NCBI RefSeq assembly: GCF_030582395.1
Contig: NZ_CP104382.1
Location: 434,001-498,000, forward strand
DNA length: 64,000 nucleotides
DNA from: Ralstonia pickettii
Lineage (GTDB): Bacteria > Pseudomonadota > Gammaproteobacteria > Burkholderiales > Burkholderiaceae
Direction: 5' to 3'
This document shows positions 45,375-53,866 of the stretch, piece after piece. The notes beneath the pieces were generated by a model. The model searched no databases. It was not told the origin of the DNA and worked only from the letters and a program-made list of their open reading frames with translations. Both the position numbers and the translations under genes were made by a program. Numbering within the stretch: the first letter of the stretch is position 1; every line of letters starts with the position of its first letter.

Positions 45375-46403
45375 CTAACGCGATGTGGCCGCGGGCAACA
45401 CCGGCGTGACCGTGTACCCGCGTGCCGCCAGCAGCGCGGGAATTCCGTTGGGTCCGATCATGTGGAGCGCGCCCACGGCGCCAAACACGCGCTGGCCGCT
45501 GTTGTGCACGCGTGCAATGTTCTCGGCCATGGCGCGGTTGCGGTTCGTCACCAGCCGTTGGAAGGCGCGTTTGTCCGATGCCGTCTTCAGGCAATCGCAC
45601 CACTGCGGGTAGTGCTCGAGCGTGCTGATGTCGCTGTCGGCCCAGGCATTGGCGAGCGTGAGCGTCTGCGTGCGCGCCTCGCCCGATTCAATCGCGTCGA
45701 GCACGGTATCGAATTGCTGCGCGACCTCGTTCTTCGGCACGATCTCGTTGAGCACGCGCACCTGCTGCGCCAGCGTTTCGAGCGGCACAATCGGCAAGTG
45801 CACGCTCTTGGCGTAGGCCGTAAGAAACAGGTCGATGCCGAAATCTGGATAGAGCCCATCCGTGCGCACGCCCAGCACCGCCAGCGAAGCCAGTTGCATG
45901 GTCGGCTGGAACTTGCGGATCTGTGTGAGCGCCGTGTCGGGCAGGCACGCCGCGGAGAGCAGTTTGTTGAAGCGTTCGCCGCGACGACCGGTCAGGAGCC
46001 GGCGGTCCTCTGCGCTGTTTTGCGCGGTCAGCGCCTTGCGGTCGGCGTCCTTGTCGAGCAGGTCGAGTTCGAGCGCGATGCTGTCAACTTGCTGAAGCGC
46101 GCTGCGCACGGTGGGGCCCGGCAGCATCCAGTCGGCCCGCGCAACGTGGATCGTGCCGTAGAGCCACGAGGTGTGACCGTTCTTTTCGATGCGCCAGAGC
46201 AGGCCGTGGTCGGTCGCGCGTTGCGCGGCGGCGGCCCAACCGTCTTTGGGGATGAAGCTGGAGGCGGGTGGCGGACAGTTCGGGGCCGGTGCCTGTGCCT
46301 GCGCGGGCGTCGTGTCTTGCGCGACAGCGGTGCCGACTCCCGCCGATAGGAAAAAGAAAAGCGCGGCCGCGAGCGCGCGCCACGTGGTGCGATTGCGTGC
46401 CAT
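45375..46403 (-). CDS. TraB/GumN family protein, 342 aa
   Basis: A signal peptide (RALAAALFFFLSAGVGTAVA) is followed by the family hallmark WLYGTIHVARADWMLPGPTVRSAL, the acidic VDSIALELDLLDKDAD segment, LDLFLTAYAKSVHLPIVPLE and the closing AVGALHMIGPNGIPALLAARGY. GxIH and the late GALH histidines are proposed metal ligands of a Tiki-like protease fold. The substrate in bacteria is unknown. It is convergent with DUF1272, whose stop lies 5 bases away. Confidence 0.9.
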   Translation of the reverse strand: MARNRTTWRALAAALFFFLSAGVGTAVAQDTTPAQAQAPAPNCPPPASSFIPKDGWAAAAQRATDHGLLWRIEKNGHTSWLYGTIHVARADWMLPGPTVRSALQQVDSIALELDLLDKDADRKALTAQNSAEDRRLLTGRRGERFNKLLSAACLPDTALTQIRKFQPTMQLASLAVLGVRTDGLYPDFGIDLFLTAYAKSVHLPIVPLETLAQQVRVLNEIVPKNEVAQQFDTVLDAIESGEARTQTLTLANAWADSDISTLEHYPQWCDCLKTASDKRAFQRLVTNRNRAMAENIARVHNSGQRVFGAVGALHMIGPNGIPALLAARGYTVTPVLPAATSR

Positions 46404-46492
46404 TTGGCTGCTCCCCGAATATTGTTGTGGTCGTTTATGCAGTGTAGCGGGCGCGGGCCATTGCGTGCCTCACGGTGATCCGCCCAGACGCG

Positions 46493-47674
46493 CTATTCGC
46501 TCAGCTTCGGTGGCACGGCATGCGCACCGCGCGTCTCGCGAAACCACAGCGCCAGGCTTTCGTCTTCCAGCGCATAGGCGCCGCGCGACTCCTTCCAGAT
46601 CAGGTTCTTCTCGCGCAGCGCGTCAAGCGCGGCTTGCACCGTGGCGGTGGAAAATTCGCTGTGGCCGAGCTTGGCCGCATACGCCTTCATCGAGTCTTCC
46701 GAAAACGGCGAATAGCCTTGCCCCCGCTCGATCAGCACCGCCAGCACGCCACGCTGGATTTCCGTCAGCGCGCTGTAGTCGCTTTCGATCTCGCCCCAGA
46801 TGCGGTCGCGAAAACCCTGCGCGCCGCGCTTGAGCAACTCGCCCAGGCTGGCCGCCTCGCCCAGCTCCAGGGCGATCTCGCTGACGATGCCCTTGAGCAT
46901 CTCAGGCCGGTGTCCGACCAGCTGGAAGGCGGCAAACATGTCGTCTTCCTTGAACTGGTTGTTCGGCGCCAGGTGCTGGTTGACCCACGCCGTGTACGCC
47001 GACACATACGGCCGCCCCAGCAGCGGGAAGTTGGTCACACGCGAGCCGAAAAACGGCTGCGTGCGATTGAGCAGCAGGTTCGCGAGCTTGTCGCGGTTCG
47101 ACCCCGTAAAGACGAGGAAGAGGCGGGGTTCCTCCACGCCCTGGTTCATCTGGTCGCGCGCGGCCTTGAGCGCGAACATGGCGTTGGTGCCGGCCTCGGT
47201 GGACAGCGCGTGCTGCGCCTCGTCGATGACCAGCACGACCGGCCGCTGTACCGCCTTGTAGAGCACATCCAGCGCGTCGGCCAGGGTGATGCCCGGCGGG
47301 AGCCCGATCTTGCCGAGGTTGAAGGTGAAGGTGCGCAACACGTCGACCTTCTCCATGCCGGCCTGCTTGGCCAGCTTGGCGATCGGCCCGTCAAACTGGG
47401 CCAGTTTGGATTTGATGGCGTCGGCGATCAGCAGGCCGGGGTCGCGGGCGCGGTCGGCCCATAAATCGACGTAGATGGCGATCCACTTGCGGCGCTCGAC
47501 CTCCGGCACCAGGTCTTCGCGCAGGAACGTGCTTTTGCCGGTACGCCGGGGCGCTGCCAGGAACAGGCCGGAGCGCGCATCGGCCAGACCCTTGCCTTCC
47601 AGGCTGTTGCATAGCGTGTTGGCGAGGTCCTGGCGGTGGAAGCTGAAGCGTCCGGTATCGGTGTCCGAATCCAT
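46493..47674 (-). CDS. Solitary AAA/STAND-like ATPase with C-terminal winged helix, 393 aa
   Basis: Walker A is APRRTGKST (residues 41-49) and Walker B is VVLVIDEAQ near residue 145; sensor-like FTGSNRDKLANLL follows. The C-terminal ~100 residues are predicted to be a winged helix (LTEIQRGVLAVLIERG, STATVQAALDALREKNLIWKE). This is the ATPase family often found alone and related to STAND/ORC-like switches. No partner gene adjoins it. Its promoter overlaps a 41-bp nested palindrome. It may be a DNA-associated sensor or defence ATPase; function unknown. Confidence 0.8.
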   Translation of the reverse strand: MDSDTDTGRFSFHRQDLANTLCNSLEGKGLADARSGLFLAAPRRTGKSTFLREDLVPEVERRKWIAIYVDLWADRARDPGLLIADAIKSKLAQFDGPIAKLAKQAGMEKVDVLRTFTFNLGKIGLPPGITLADALDVLYKAVQRPVVLVIDEAQHALSTEAGTNAMFALKAARDQMNQGVEEPRLFLVFTGSNRDKLANLLLNRTQPFFGSRVTNFPLLGRPYVSAYTAWVNQHLAPNNQFKEDDMFAAFQLVGHRPEMLKGIVSEIALELGEAASLGELLKRGAQGFRDRIWGEIESDYSALTEIQRGVLAVLIERGQGYSPFSEDSMKAYAAKLGHSEFSTATVQAALDALREKNLIWKESRGAYALEDESLALWFRETRGAHAVPPKLSE

Positions 47675-47694
47675 GAGAAGCCCTTTTTAGACCG

Positions 47695-47735
47695 AATTAT
47701 GGAAGTCGGTATAAATTATAGTCGAAGTCATAATT
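47695..47735. promoter_or_regulatory. Nested palindrome over the ATPase promoter
   Basis: Outer arms AATTATG (47695-47701) and CATAATT (47729-47735) and an inner dyad TATAA-A-TTATA (47710-47720) share the same centre, 47715. GAAGTC is repeated directly at 47702-47707 and 47724-47729. The minus-strand TATAAT inside the dyad is a good -10 box for the ATPase gene starting at 47674. The site is AT-rich in an otherwise GC-rich region. A dimeric or autoregulatory factor, possibly the ATPase itself, is inferred. Confidence 0.55.
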
Positions 47736-47869
47736 AAGGCTAATTCCCGCTCGAAGGCCCGTCGATATTTGTCGATCCCCCCAGTTTCACTTTGCGCGGC
47801 ACTGTGCCGCACGCAATTCGGGGAACTGTGTGCAGCGCTATACTCCACACATTCTGACGTTGTCCATCC

Positions 47870-48271
47870 ATGCTCCATCGCCGTTGGCTCTTCCTCGTCT
47901 GGCTTGCGATCGTACTGAACGTACTGTCGCCGGTGCTCGCTTCCGCACGCGCGGCGGCCACGGGCACGCTTGACGTCGAGCTGTGCAGCGCCACGGCACC
48001 GCATGGCAGCACCGTGCAGGTTGCCATCGACCTGCAAGGCGATGGTTCCGCCGACAAGTCGGCCGGCCACCACAGCGTGGCGCACTGTCTGTATTGCCCG
48101 GGGTTTGCCGCCGGGCTGGCTCTGGCGTCAGTGCCGGCGCTGGATGTTCCTTCCGCCCATTTCGTCTATCGCGTGCGGCAGCCGGCCACCCCGGCGCCCG
48201 TGTACGCGCGCAGTGCGCTGCGCGTGGCCGAGTCGCGCGCGCCTCCGGTGTCTCCGTCGTTGTCGATCTGA
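47870..48271 (+). CDS. DUF2946-like small exported protein, 133 aa
   Basis: The N-terminus MLHRRWLFLVWLAIVLNVLSPVLASARA is a signal or membrane anchor. The conserved segment HHSVAHCLYCPGFAAG (67-82) puts two cysteines and three histidines close together, as in DUF2946 proteins that commonly precede copper-type TonB receptors. TATACT at 47839-47844 is a possible -10 box of the operon. It lies 84 bases before the receptor gene. Metal binding is inferred. Confidence 0.75.
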   Translation: MLHRRWLFLVWLAIVLNVLSPVLASARAAATGTLDVELCSATAPHGSTVQVAIDLQGDGSADKSAGHHSVAHCLYCPGFAAGLALASVPALDVPSAHFVYRVRQPATPAPVYARSALRVAESRAPPVSPSLSI

Positions 48272-48355
48272 CGCGCCTGCGGGGGATGAACCCCGTGGCG
48301 CCTTTGCGTTGGGCCCTGGCGGGGCCGACGCCATCGCAATCCGGAGACCTTTCTG

Positions 48356-50674
48356 ATGTCATTCCACAAGCGCACCGGGGCCGCTGCCCCTAAGCGCACG
48401 CTGGTGTGCCGCGCTGCGCTCGCCCTGAGCGCAGCGGCACCGCTGTCTGCTTTTTCGGCCGAGGATGCGGCATCCGTGCCCGCGCCCGTCACGCAGGAAC
48501 TCGCGCCCACCGTGGTGCGCGCCACTGCCAACCCCGCGCCGTTCGCCCGCAATACACCGGCGGTCGTACAAAGCGTCACGGCCGATCAGTTGGCTGACCG
48601 CAACGTCGTCACCGCCGAAGACGCGGTCAAATATCAGCCCAATGTGATGGTGCGCCGCCGCTTCATTGGCGACCGCAATTCCATCTTCGCCGGACGCGAT
48701 TTCAACGAGATTCAAAGCGCCCGCGGCCTGCTGTATGCCGACGGCATTCTGCTCTCGAACCTGCTTGGCTCGAGCTACAGCTTCCCGCCGCGCTGGTCGA
48801 TGGTCGGGCCGGACGACCTGGCGCGCGTCGATATTCTGTATGGGCCGTTCTCTGCGCTGCTGCCCGGCAACTCGATGGGCACGACCATTGCGATGACGTT
48901 ACGCCGCCCCGAGAAATTCGAGGCTGCCGCGCAGACGCAGGTGATGAGCCAGCATTACAACGATGCCTATGGCTTTTCGCGCAACGTCACCGGAAACCAC
49001 GAAAGCGCATCGCTGGGCGACCGCATCGGCAAGTTCTGGTATGCGCTGTCAGTCGACCGGCTGGAGAACGACAGCCAACCGATGCAATACGCCACGCCCA
49101 ACTCCCGGTTCACCGCGGGCGGCACGCCGGTGCCGGTCACGGGCGCGCGGCAGGATCTCGGCCCCAACGGCCAGCCGCGCGTGATTCTCGGGCCCCAGAT
49201 GCTCGAGCGCACCCAGCAACTGCAAGAGACGCTGCGATTCGGCTACGTGTTCAGCGACAGCCTAGAGGCCTCGCTCACGCTGGGCCATTGGGAAAACCAT
49301 TTCAACGATCAGGCGCTCAGCTTTCTGCGCGATGCCGCCGGCAACACCATCACGGGCGGCAATGTGCTGATCAACGGCACGCCCTACACGATCGCCCCGA
49401 ACACCTTCGCCCCGCAAAACGGCGACCAGGAAAACTGGCTCTACGGCTTGGGCGTGAAGGGCAAGATCGGCGGCTGGAAAATCGACACCAACGCTTCCGC
49501 TTACAACGTTTCGCGCGACATCCTGCGCGCGTCGAACACGGCGGCCGGCAATGGACCCGGCACGGTGTTCTACGGCGACGGTACCGGCTGGTCCAACTTC
49601 GACATTAAGGCGACGTCGCCCACGGTGTCCGGCCATACCTTCACGACCGGTTACCACTACGACCAATACCACCTGCGCAACCAGACCTTCAACGCGACGA
49701 ACTGGTCGACGGAAACCCTATCCACGCTCAAATCCAGCTACCAGGGCGACACGCAAACGCAGGCCGTTTTCCTGCAGGACGCGTGGGCGTTTGCGCCACG
49801 CTGGCTGGCCACACTGGGCCTGCGCTACGAAAGCTGGCGCGCCTACAACGGCCAGCTCGGCAACGGCACAAGCACGTTGGGCTACGCCAGCCGTACCGAA
49901 GACGCGTTTTCGCCCAAGGCCGCCATTCAATGGCAGGCCACGCAAGACACGCTGCTGCGCTTGTCGTATGGCCGCGCCGTGCGCTTTCCGACGGTGGCGG
50001 AGCTGTTCCAGGGCACGATCAGCGGCAACACGATCGTCAACAACGACCCGAACCTCAAACCTGAACGCGCCAATGATTTCGACTTCACCGTCGAGCAGGC
50101 TGTGCCCTACGGCGTATTGCGTACCAGCCTGTTCCAGAGCGACGTGCGCGACAGCATCTACACGCAGACCAACATCACCGTCACGCCCAACGTGACGAAC
50201 GTGCAGAACGTCGATCGCGTGCGCACGCGCGGCATCGAGTTGGCGTATTCGGGACAGGACGTTCTGCAGGATGCGGGTGTGCGCGGCGTGGACGTTGAAG
50301 CCAACGTCGCTTTCACGCAATCGAAGATGCTGGCCGACGCCGCCAACCCGACCTACGTCGACAAGACCTGGCCGCGCATGCCGCGCGTGCGCGCCAATCT
50401 CTTTGCGAGCTGGCACGCTACCCCCGATTGGACCGTGGGCGCGGGCGTGCGTTACTCCGGCCGCCAATACGGCACGCTCGACAACACCGATGTGCTGCCG
50501 AACGTCTACGGCGGCACCAGCAGCTTCTTCACCGTGGACCTCAAGGCCAGCTACCGTATCGACAAGCACGTCACGCTGGCGCTGGGCGTCGACAACCTGA
50601 CCGATAGGCAGTATTTCGTGTATCACCCGTACCCGTCGCGCACCTTCTATGGGCAACTGAAATGGCGTCTGTAA
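48356..50674 (+). CDS. TonB-dependent outer-membrane receptor, 772 aa
   Basis: CCGGAGACC precedes the ATG. A signal peptide (ALALSAAAPLSAFSA) is followed by the plug domain (APTVVRATANP, SVTADQLADRNVVTAEDAVKYQPNVMV, the DDLARVDILYGPFSALLPGNSMG turn) and a 22-strand-type barrel ending in YPSRTFYGQLKWRL with a terminal hydrophobic/Leu residue. It imports a substrate across the outer membrane with TonB energy. Operon partners point to a metal, most likely copper, or a metallophore, but the ligand is not proven. Its stop overlaps the next start (TAATG). Confidence 0.9.
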   Translation: MSFHKRTGAAAPKRTLVCRAALALSAAAPLSAFSAEDAASVPAPVTQELAPTVVRATANPAPFARNTPAVVQSVTADQLADRNVVTAEDAVKYQPNVMVRRRFIGDRNSIFAGRDFNEIQSARGLLYADGILLSNLLGSSYSFPPRWSMVGPDDLARVDILYGPFSALLPGNSMGTTIAMTLRRPEKFEAAAQTQVMSQHYNDAYGFSRNVTGNHESASLGDRIGKFWYALSVDRLENDSQPMQYATPNSRFTAGGTPVPVTGARQDLGPNGQPRVILGPQMLERTQQLQETLRFGYVFSDSLEASLTLGHWENHFNDQALSFLRDAAGNTITGGNVLINGTPYTIAPNTFAPQNGDQENWLYGLGVKGKIGGWKIDTNASAYNVSRDILRASNTAAGNGPGTVFYGDGTGWSNFDIKATSPTVSGHTFTTGYHYDQYHLRNQTFNATNWSTETLSTLKSSYQGDTQTQAVFLQDAWAFAPRWLATLGLRYESWRAYNGQLGNGTSTLGYASRTEDAFSPKAAIQWQATQDTLLRLSYGRAVRFPTVAELFQGTISGNTIVNNDPNLKPERANDFDFTVEQAVPYGVLRTSLFQSDVRDSIYTQTNITVTPNVTNVQNVDRVRTRGIELAYSGQDVLQDAGVRGVDVEANVAFTQSKMLADAANPTYVDKTWPRMPRVRANLFASWHATPDWTVGAGVRYSGRQYGTLDNTDVLPNVYGGTSSFFTVDLKASYRIDKHVTLALGVDNLTDRQYFVYHPYPSRTFYGQLKWRL

Positions 50675-51927
50675 TGCAATCGATTCCTCGATTCCTGGCC
50701 GGTGCGCTGCTGGTTTTTGCGGCAACGCTGGCGCTTGCGCACGAAGGTCACGACCACGGCGGCATGGCAGGCAAGGGCGCCGCCAAACCGCAGCTTGCTA
50801 CGACGGCGGCGTTCGACAAGGCAGGGCGCCTGTGGGTGACGTGGGCGGAAGGGCAGCACGTGGTGGTCGCTTCGTCCGACGATCTCGGCAAAACGCTGTC
50901 GGCGCCACAGCGCGTGAACCCGCAACCCGAGCCGATCTATACCGACGGCGAGAACCGCCCGAAGGTTATCGCCAGCCCGGACGGTGCGCTGTATGTGAAT
51001 TGGTCGCGCCCGCTCGATGCGCCATACACGGGCTTCGTGCGTTTCTCGCGCTCGCTCGACGGCGGCAAGACGTGGAGCGCGCCAGTCACGGTCCATCACG
51101 ATCGCCAGCCGATCACGCACCGCTTCGATTCGATTGCGGTCGACAGCGCAGGCCACGTCTTCGTCACGTGGATCGACAAGCGCGACCTGCTGCGGGCGCA
51201 GGCCGCCAAGCAGCCGTACGACGGCGCGGCGGTGTACTACACCGTTTCGACCGACCGCGGCGCCACCTTTGCGCCCGAGCGCAAGATCATCGACCAGACC
51301 TGCGAATGCTGCCGCATTGCGCTGGCGCCCGATGCCGACGGGCACATGCTCGCGCTGTGGCGCAACGTGTTTGCCGGGCAGATCCGAGATCACGCATTGG
51401 CGACATTACCGATCGATAACACGCCGCTTGCCGTCACGCGCGCGACGTTCTCGGAGTGGCGCGTCGATGCGTGTCCGCACCATGGCCCCGCGTTGGCCGT
51501 CACGGCAGATGGCGTGCGGCACATGGCGTGGTTCTCCGTGCAACAGGACAAGCCCGGTCTGTTCTACAGCCGGCTGTCGGCCGACGGCAAACCGATCGGC
51601 GAGCCTTGGGGCTTCGCCGGTTCGCCACAAGCCGGAGCGCAGGCCTCGCACCCCGCATTGGTCGCCGCGTATGGCGCGCTGTGGCTGGTCTGGAAACAGT
51701 TTGCCGACGACCGCATGCAGATCCTGCTGCGCAAATCCATCGACGGCGGCCCGCACTGGTCGGCGCCGGCCGGCGTGGCAAACACCGATGGCGGCAGCGA
51801 TCACCCGCAATTGCTCGCGCGCGACGGCCATGTCTACCTGTCTTGGCGTACCCAGGCGGAGGGTTACCGCCTGATCGATATCAGCAATGTCGTTCCGACC
51901 AATCCATCATTGGAGGCATCGAAATGA
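50674..51927 (+). CDS. Exported BNR/sialidase-like beta-propeller with Cys/His motifs, 417 aa
   Basis: I chose the ATG at 50674, which overlaps the receptor stop and gives a clean signal peptide (residues 1-22). The mature N-terminus is HEGHDHGGM, a metal-ligand-rich tag. Asp-box-like repeats (SDDLGKTLSAP, SLDGGKTWSAP, STDRGATFAPE, SIDGGPHWSAP) mark a six-bladed propeller. CECC (210-213) and CPHHG (267-271) are extra Cys/His clusters absent from ordinary sialidases. Catalytic sialidase arginines are not evident, so a metal-binding role is likelier than glycosidase activity. Confidence 0.82.
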   Translation: MQSIPRFLAGALLVFAATLALAHEGHDHGGMAGKGAAKPQLATTAAFDKAGRLWVTWAEGQHVVVASSDDLGKTLSAPQRVNPQPEPIYTDGENRPKVIASPDGALYVNWSRPLDAPYTGFVRFSRSLDGGKTWSAPVTVHHDRQPITHRFDSIAVDSAGHVFVTWIDKRDLLRAQAAKQPYDGAAVYYTVSTDRGATFAPERKIIDQTCECCRIALAPDADGHMLALWRNVFAGQIRDHALATLPIDNTPLAVTRATFSEWRVDACPHHGPALAVTADGVRHMAWFSVQQDKPGLFYSRLSADGKPIGEPWGFAGSPQAGAQASHPALVAAYGALWLVWKQFADDRMQILLRKSIDGGPHWSAPAGVANTDGGSDHPQLLARDGHVYLSWRTQAEGYRLIDISNVVPTNPSLEASK

Positions 51928-52430
51928 AAATTCGATGGAGAGCGGTGGCGACGGCCGTGGCGCTATCGGCCGCCGGTTTGACGGCGCAGGCCGCCGGTGC
52001 GCTGCAGTTCCGGCCGCTGCATGCACGCGATGTGCCGGCGCTGCTGCAGACGCCCCATGCGCGTCCGCTCATCGTCGAAATCTGGTCATTGGATTGCAGC
52101 TACTGCCGCGAGAACATCGCGCGTATCGCGCAATGGCGGCGTACCGCCAAGAAGAACGTGGATGTGGTGATGGTGTCGATGGATGGTCCGGACCAGGCCG
52201 AGATGCTGAACCGCGCGCTGGCGCCGCTGGCCCGCGACGGGAAGATCGACGTTGCACGCATGCCGCAGTACGCCAACGCCGAAGACATGCCGGAGCGCCT
52301 GCGCGCCGCGCTCGACCCCGGCTGGCAGGGCGAGATGCCGCGCACGATCATCCTCCGCCCGGACGGCAAGCGTCACGCATCGAGCGGGTTGCTGACGCCG
52401 CAAATACTGGAAACAGCGCTCAGGGATTAA
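51924..52430 (+). CDS. Exported thioredoxin-like (TlpA-type) protein, 168 aa
   Basis: The ATG overlaps the propeller stop (ATGA). A signal peptide (VATAVALSAAGLTAQA) is followed by the thioredoxin fold with VEIWSLDCSYCRENIARIAQW; the active-site CxxC is Cys58-Cys61. The end PRTIILRPDGKRHASSGLLTPQ is the usual TlpA C-terminal strand. It probably reduces disulfides or metal-ligating cysteines in the periplasm, plausibly those of the propeller or DUF2946 protein. Last gene of the operon. Confidence 0.88.
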   Translation: MKIRWRAVATAVALSAAGLTAQAAGALQFRPLHARDVPALLQTPHARPLIVEIWSLDCSYCRENIARIAQWRRTAKKNVDVVMVSMDGPDQAEMLNRALAPLARDGKIDVARMPQYANAEDMPERLRAALDPGWQGEMPRTIILRPDGKRHASSGLLTPQILETALRD

Positions 52431-52488
52431 TCAGAAAATGACGCAGACCCCCCTCGTTGTTGGGGTATGGCGGGGGGCGTGCACTTTT

Positions 52489-52610
52489 TATAATGGCTTC
52501 GCTTTGTGAATTCCGGCGCATTGCTCATTCACAAAGCACACCCGACCATCTTTCGTCGTCAAAGGCTGAAGATGTTAAGCCCGCTCGCCCCCCGGCCCGC
52601 GGGCTTTTTC
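52489..52610 (+). ncRNA. Candidate free-standing sRNA with promoter box and terminator
   Basis: TATAAT at 52489-52494 predicts a start near 52501, where a perfect 11-bp hairpin begins (GCTTTGTGAAT, 15-nt loop, ATTCACAAAGC to 52537). An unpaired middle follows (52538-52577), then a strong terminator: AGCCCGC (52578-52584) and GCGGGCT (52599-52605), then a T-run. The product of about 110 nt has hairpin-linker-terminator organisation as in Hfq-type sRNAs. No good -35 box is visible. Both flanking genes end or run away, so it is not a leader. Confidence 0.65.
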
Positions 52611-52680
52611 TTTGCCCGGTCGAAAAGTGAATCTGTATTTCCCGGGACAGTGCGGTGGCGGGGCGGATGATAACGTGCCC

Positions 52681-52959
52681 TTAGCGCGCTGTCGCCTGCG
52701 AAGAAGAGGGGTATGGCGTGGATGGGCGTTCCGCGTCCTTGGATGCGGCCCCAAGGCCCACGGCCACGGCGGCCAGCAAGACGGCAAGACCGCGCGCGAT
52801 ATAGAACACCGTTTGCGCCCCCGCTATTTCCGATTTGGCAGGTGGGGTCTCGGCAATGTGGGCGTGCCAGGCACTGCGCGAGGCGCGGTGTGGGAGCGGA
52901 TCGCGATGGGCTCGCGGCGCGGGTGCGCGGTGTGTCGAATGAGGCTGCATGTGCGACAT
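52681..52959 (-). CDS. Small single-helix membrane protein, 92 aa
   Basis: The ATG at 52959 lies 17 bases after the TSUP stop, with AAGAGAA as ribosome binding site, so it is probably co-transcribed. The N-terminal half is His/Pro/Arg-rich and contains AHRDPLPHRA; one membrane helix follows (FYIARGLAVLLAAVAVGLGAA). No family is recognised. It might be an accessory of the transporter; this rests on position alone. Confidence 0.5.
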   Translation of the reverse strand: MSHMQPHSTHRAPAPRAHRDPLPHRASRSAWHAHIAETPPAKSEIAGAQTVFYIARGLAVLLAAVAVGLGAASKDAERPSTPYPSSSQATAR

Positions 52960-52976
52960 GGCGGTTCTCTTGACGT

Positions 52977-53735
52977 TCAAACGTGCAACCAGGCGCGCCG
53001 GAACAGCAGCGCTGTCATCGAAAAGCCGAATGTGGAAATCAGCGCCCGCACAACCGGCACCGGCAAACGCTTGCCCACATGCGCCCCCATATAGCCACCC
53101 AGCGCGGCGGCCACCAGCATGACCAGCGTCTGCGGCCACCACACCATTCTTGCCAGCGCAAAACACGCCACCGCTACCAGGTTGGTTGCCCCCACCAGCA
53201 AGGTGCGTGAGGCGTTCAGTGCTTTGATGTCGTCATGGCCGAACAGTGCCCAGACGGCCATCATCATGATCCCGACCGCGCCGCCAAAGTAGCCGCCATA
53301 AACGGCCAGCGCACCTTGCGCGATCAGCAGTGTTGTCCGCCCGATCTGCACGCGCCGACGCAGCCACGCACCGGCCTGTTTCCCAAAGGTGAATGCCAGC
53401 GAGCCGATCAGCAGCAGCCACGGCACGATGAAATCGAACGCGCGAGACGATGTGTTCATCAACAGCAGCGCGCCGAGCAGCCCGCCCACCAGGCTGATCC
53501 CGACCATGGCCTGCATCGAGACGTGTCCGAACCCGCGATAGTCGGCGCGATACGCCCACGCCGATGTGGCCGCGCCGGGCAGCAGTGCCACCGTGCTCGA
53601 CGCATTGGCAAACACCGACGGCACACCCGCGAACATGAGCGCGGGCAGGGTGACAAACGAGCCACCGCCCGCCAGCGCATTCATCATGCCGGCGAGCAGG
53701 CCCGCGCCAAAAAGCAACGGCGTGGCGGATTCCAT
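52977..53735 (-). CDS. TSUP-family (TauE/SafE) membrane transporter, 252 aa
   Basis: About eight membrane helices; the N-terminus LLFGAGLLAGMMNALAGGGSFVTLPALM and the symmetric later copy GAVGIMMMAVWALFGHDDIKALNA-SRTLLVG carry the family's internal repeat. TSUP proteins export sulfite, sulfonates or related anions; the substrate here is unknown. Divergent from a LysR regulator with a 15-bp palindrome in the 131-bp gap, so it is probably that regulator's target. Confidence 0.88.
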   Translation of the reverse strand: MESATPLLFGAGLLAGMMNALAGGGSFVTLPALMFAGVPSVFANASSTVALLPGAATSAWAYRADYRGFGHVSMQAMVGISLVGGLLGALLLMNTSSRAFDFIVPWLLLIGSLAFTFGKQAGAWLRRRVQIGRTTLLIAQGALAVYGGYFGGAVGIMMMAVWALFGHDDIKALNASRTLLVGATNLVAVACFALARMVWWPQTLVMLVAAALGGYMGAHVGKRLPVPVVRALISTFGFSMTALLFRRAWLHV

Positions 53736-53822
53736 TGGGGGCGAATTTGGGAATGTTCTGTCGGAAGAAGCCTCAGTCTCGAGCAGTGGCGACCCCGCGG
53801 CAATCTGCGATACATTGAGCGA

Positions 53823-53837
53823 GCCTCAGTGTGAGGC
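53823..53837. promoter_or_regulatory. Candidate LysR operator between TSUP and lysR
   Basis: A perfect inverted repeat, GCCTCA-GTG-TGAGGC, lies 30 bases before the LysR start and 88 bases from the TSUP start. The length and central position between divergent genes are typical for LysR recognition sites. A further GCTGAGGC follows directly. Confidence 0.5.
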
Positions 53838-53866
53838 TGAGGCAGACTCCAAATTTGATAGGTATC

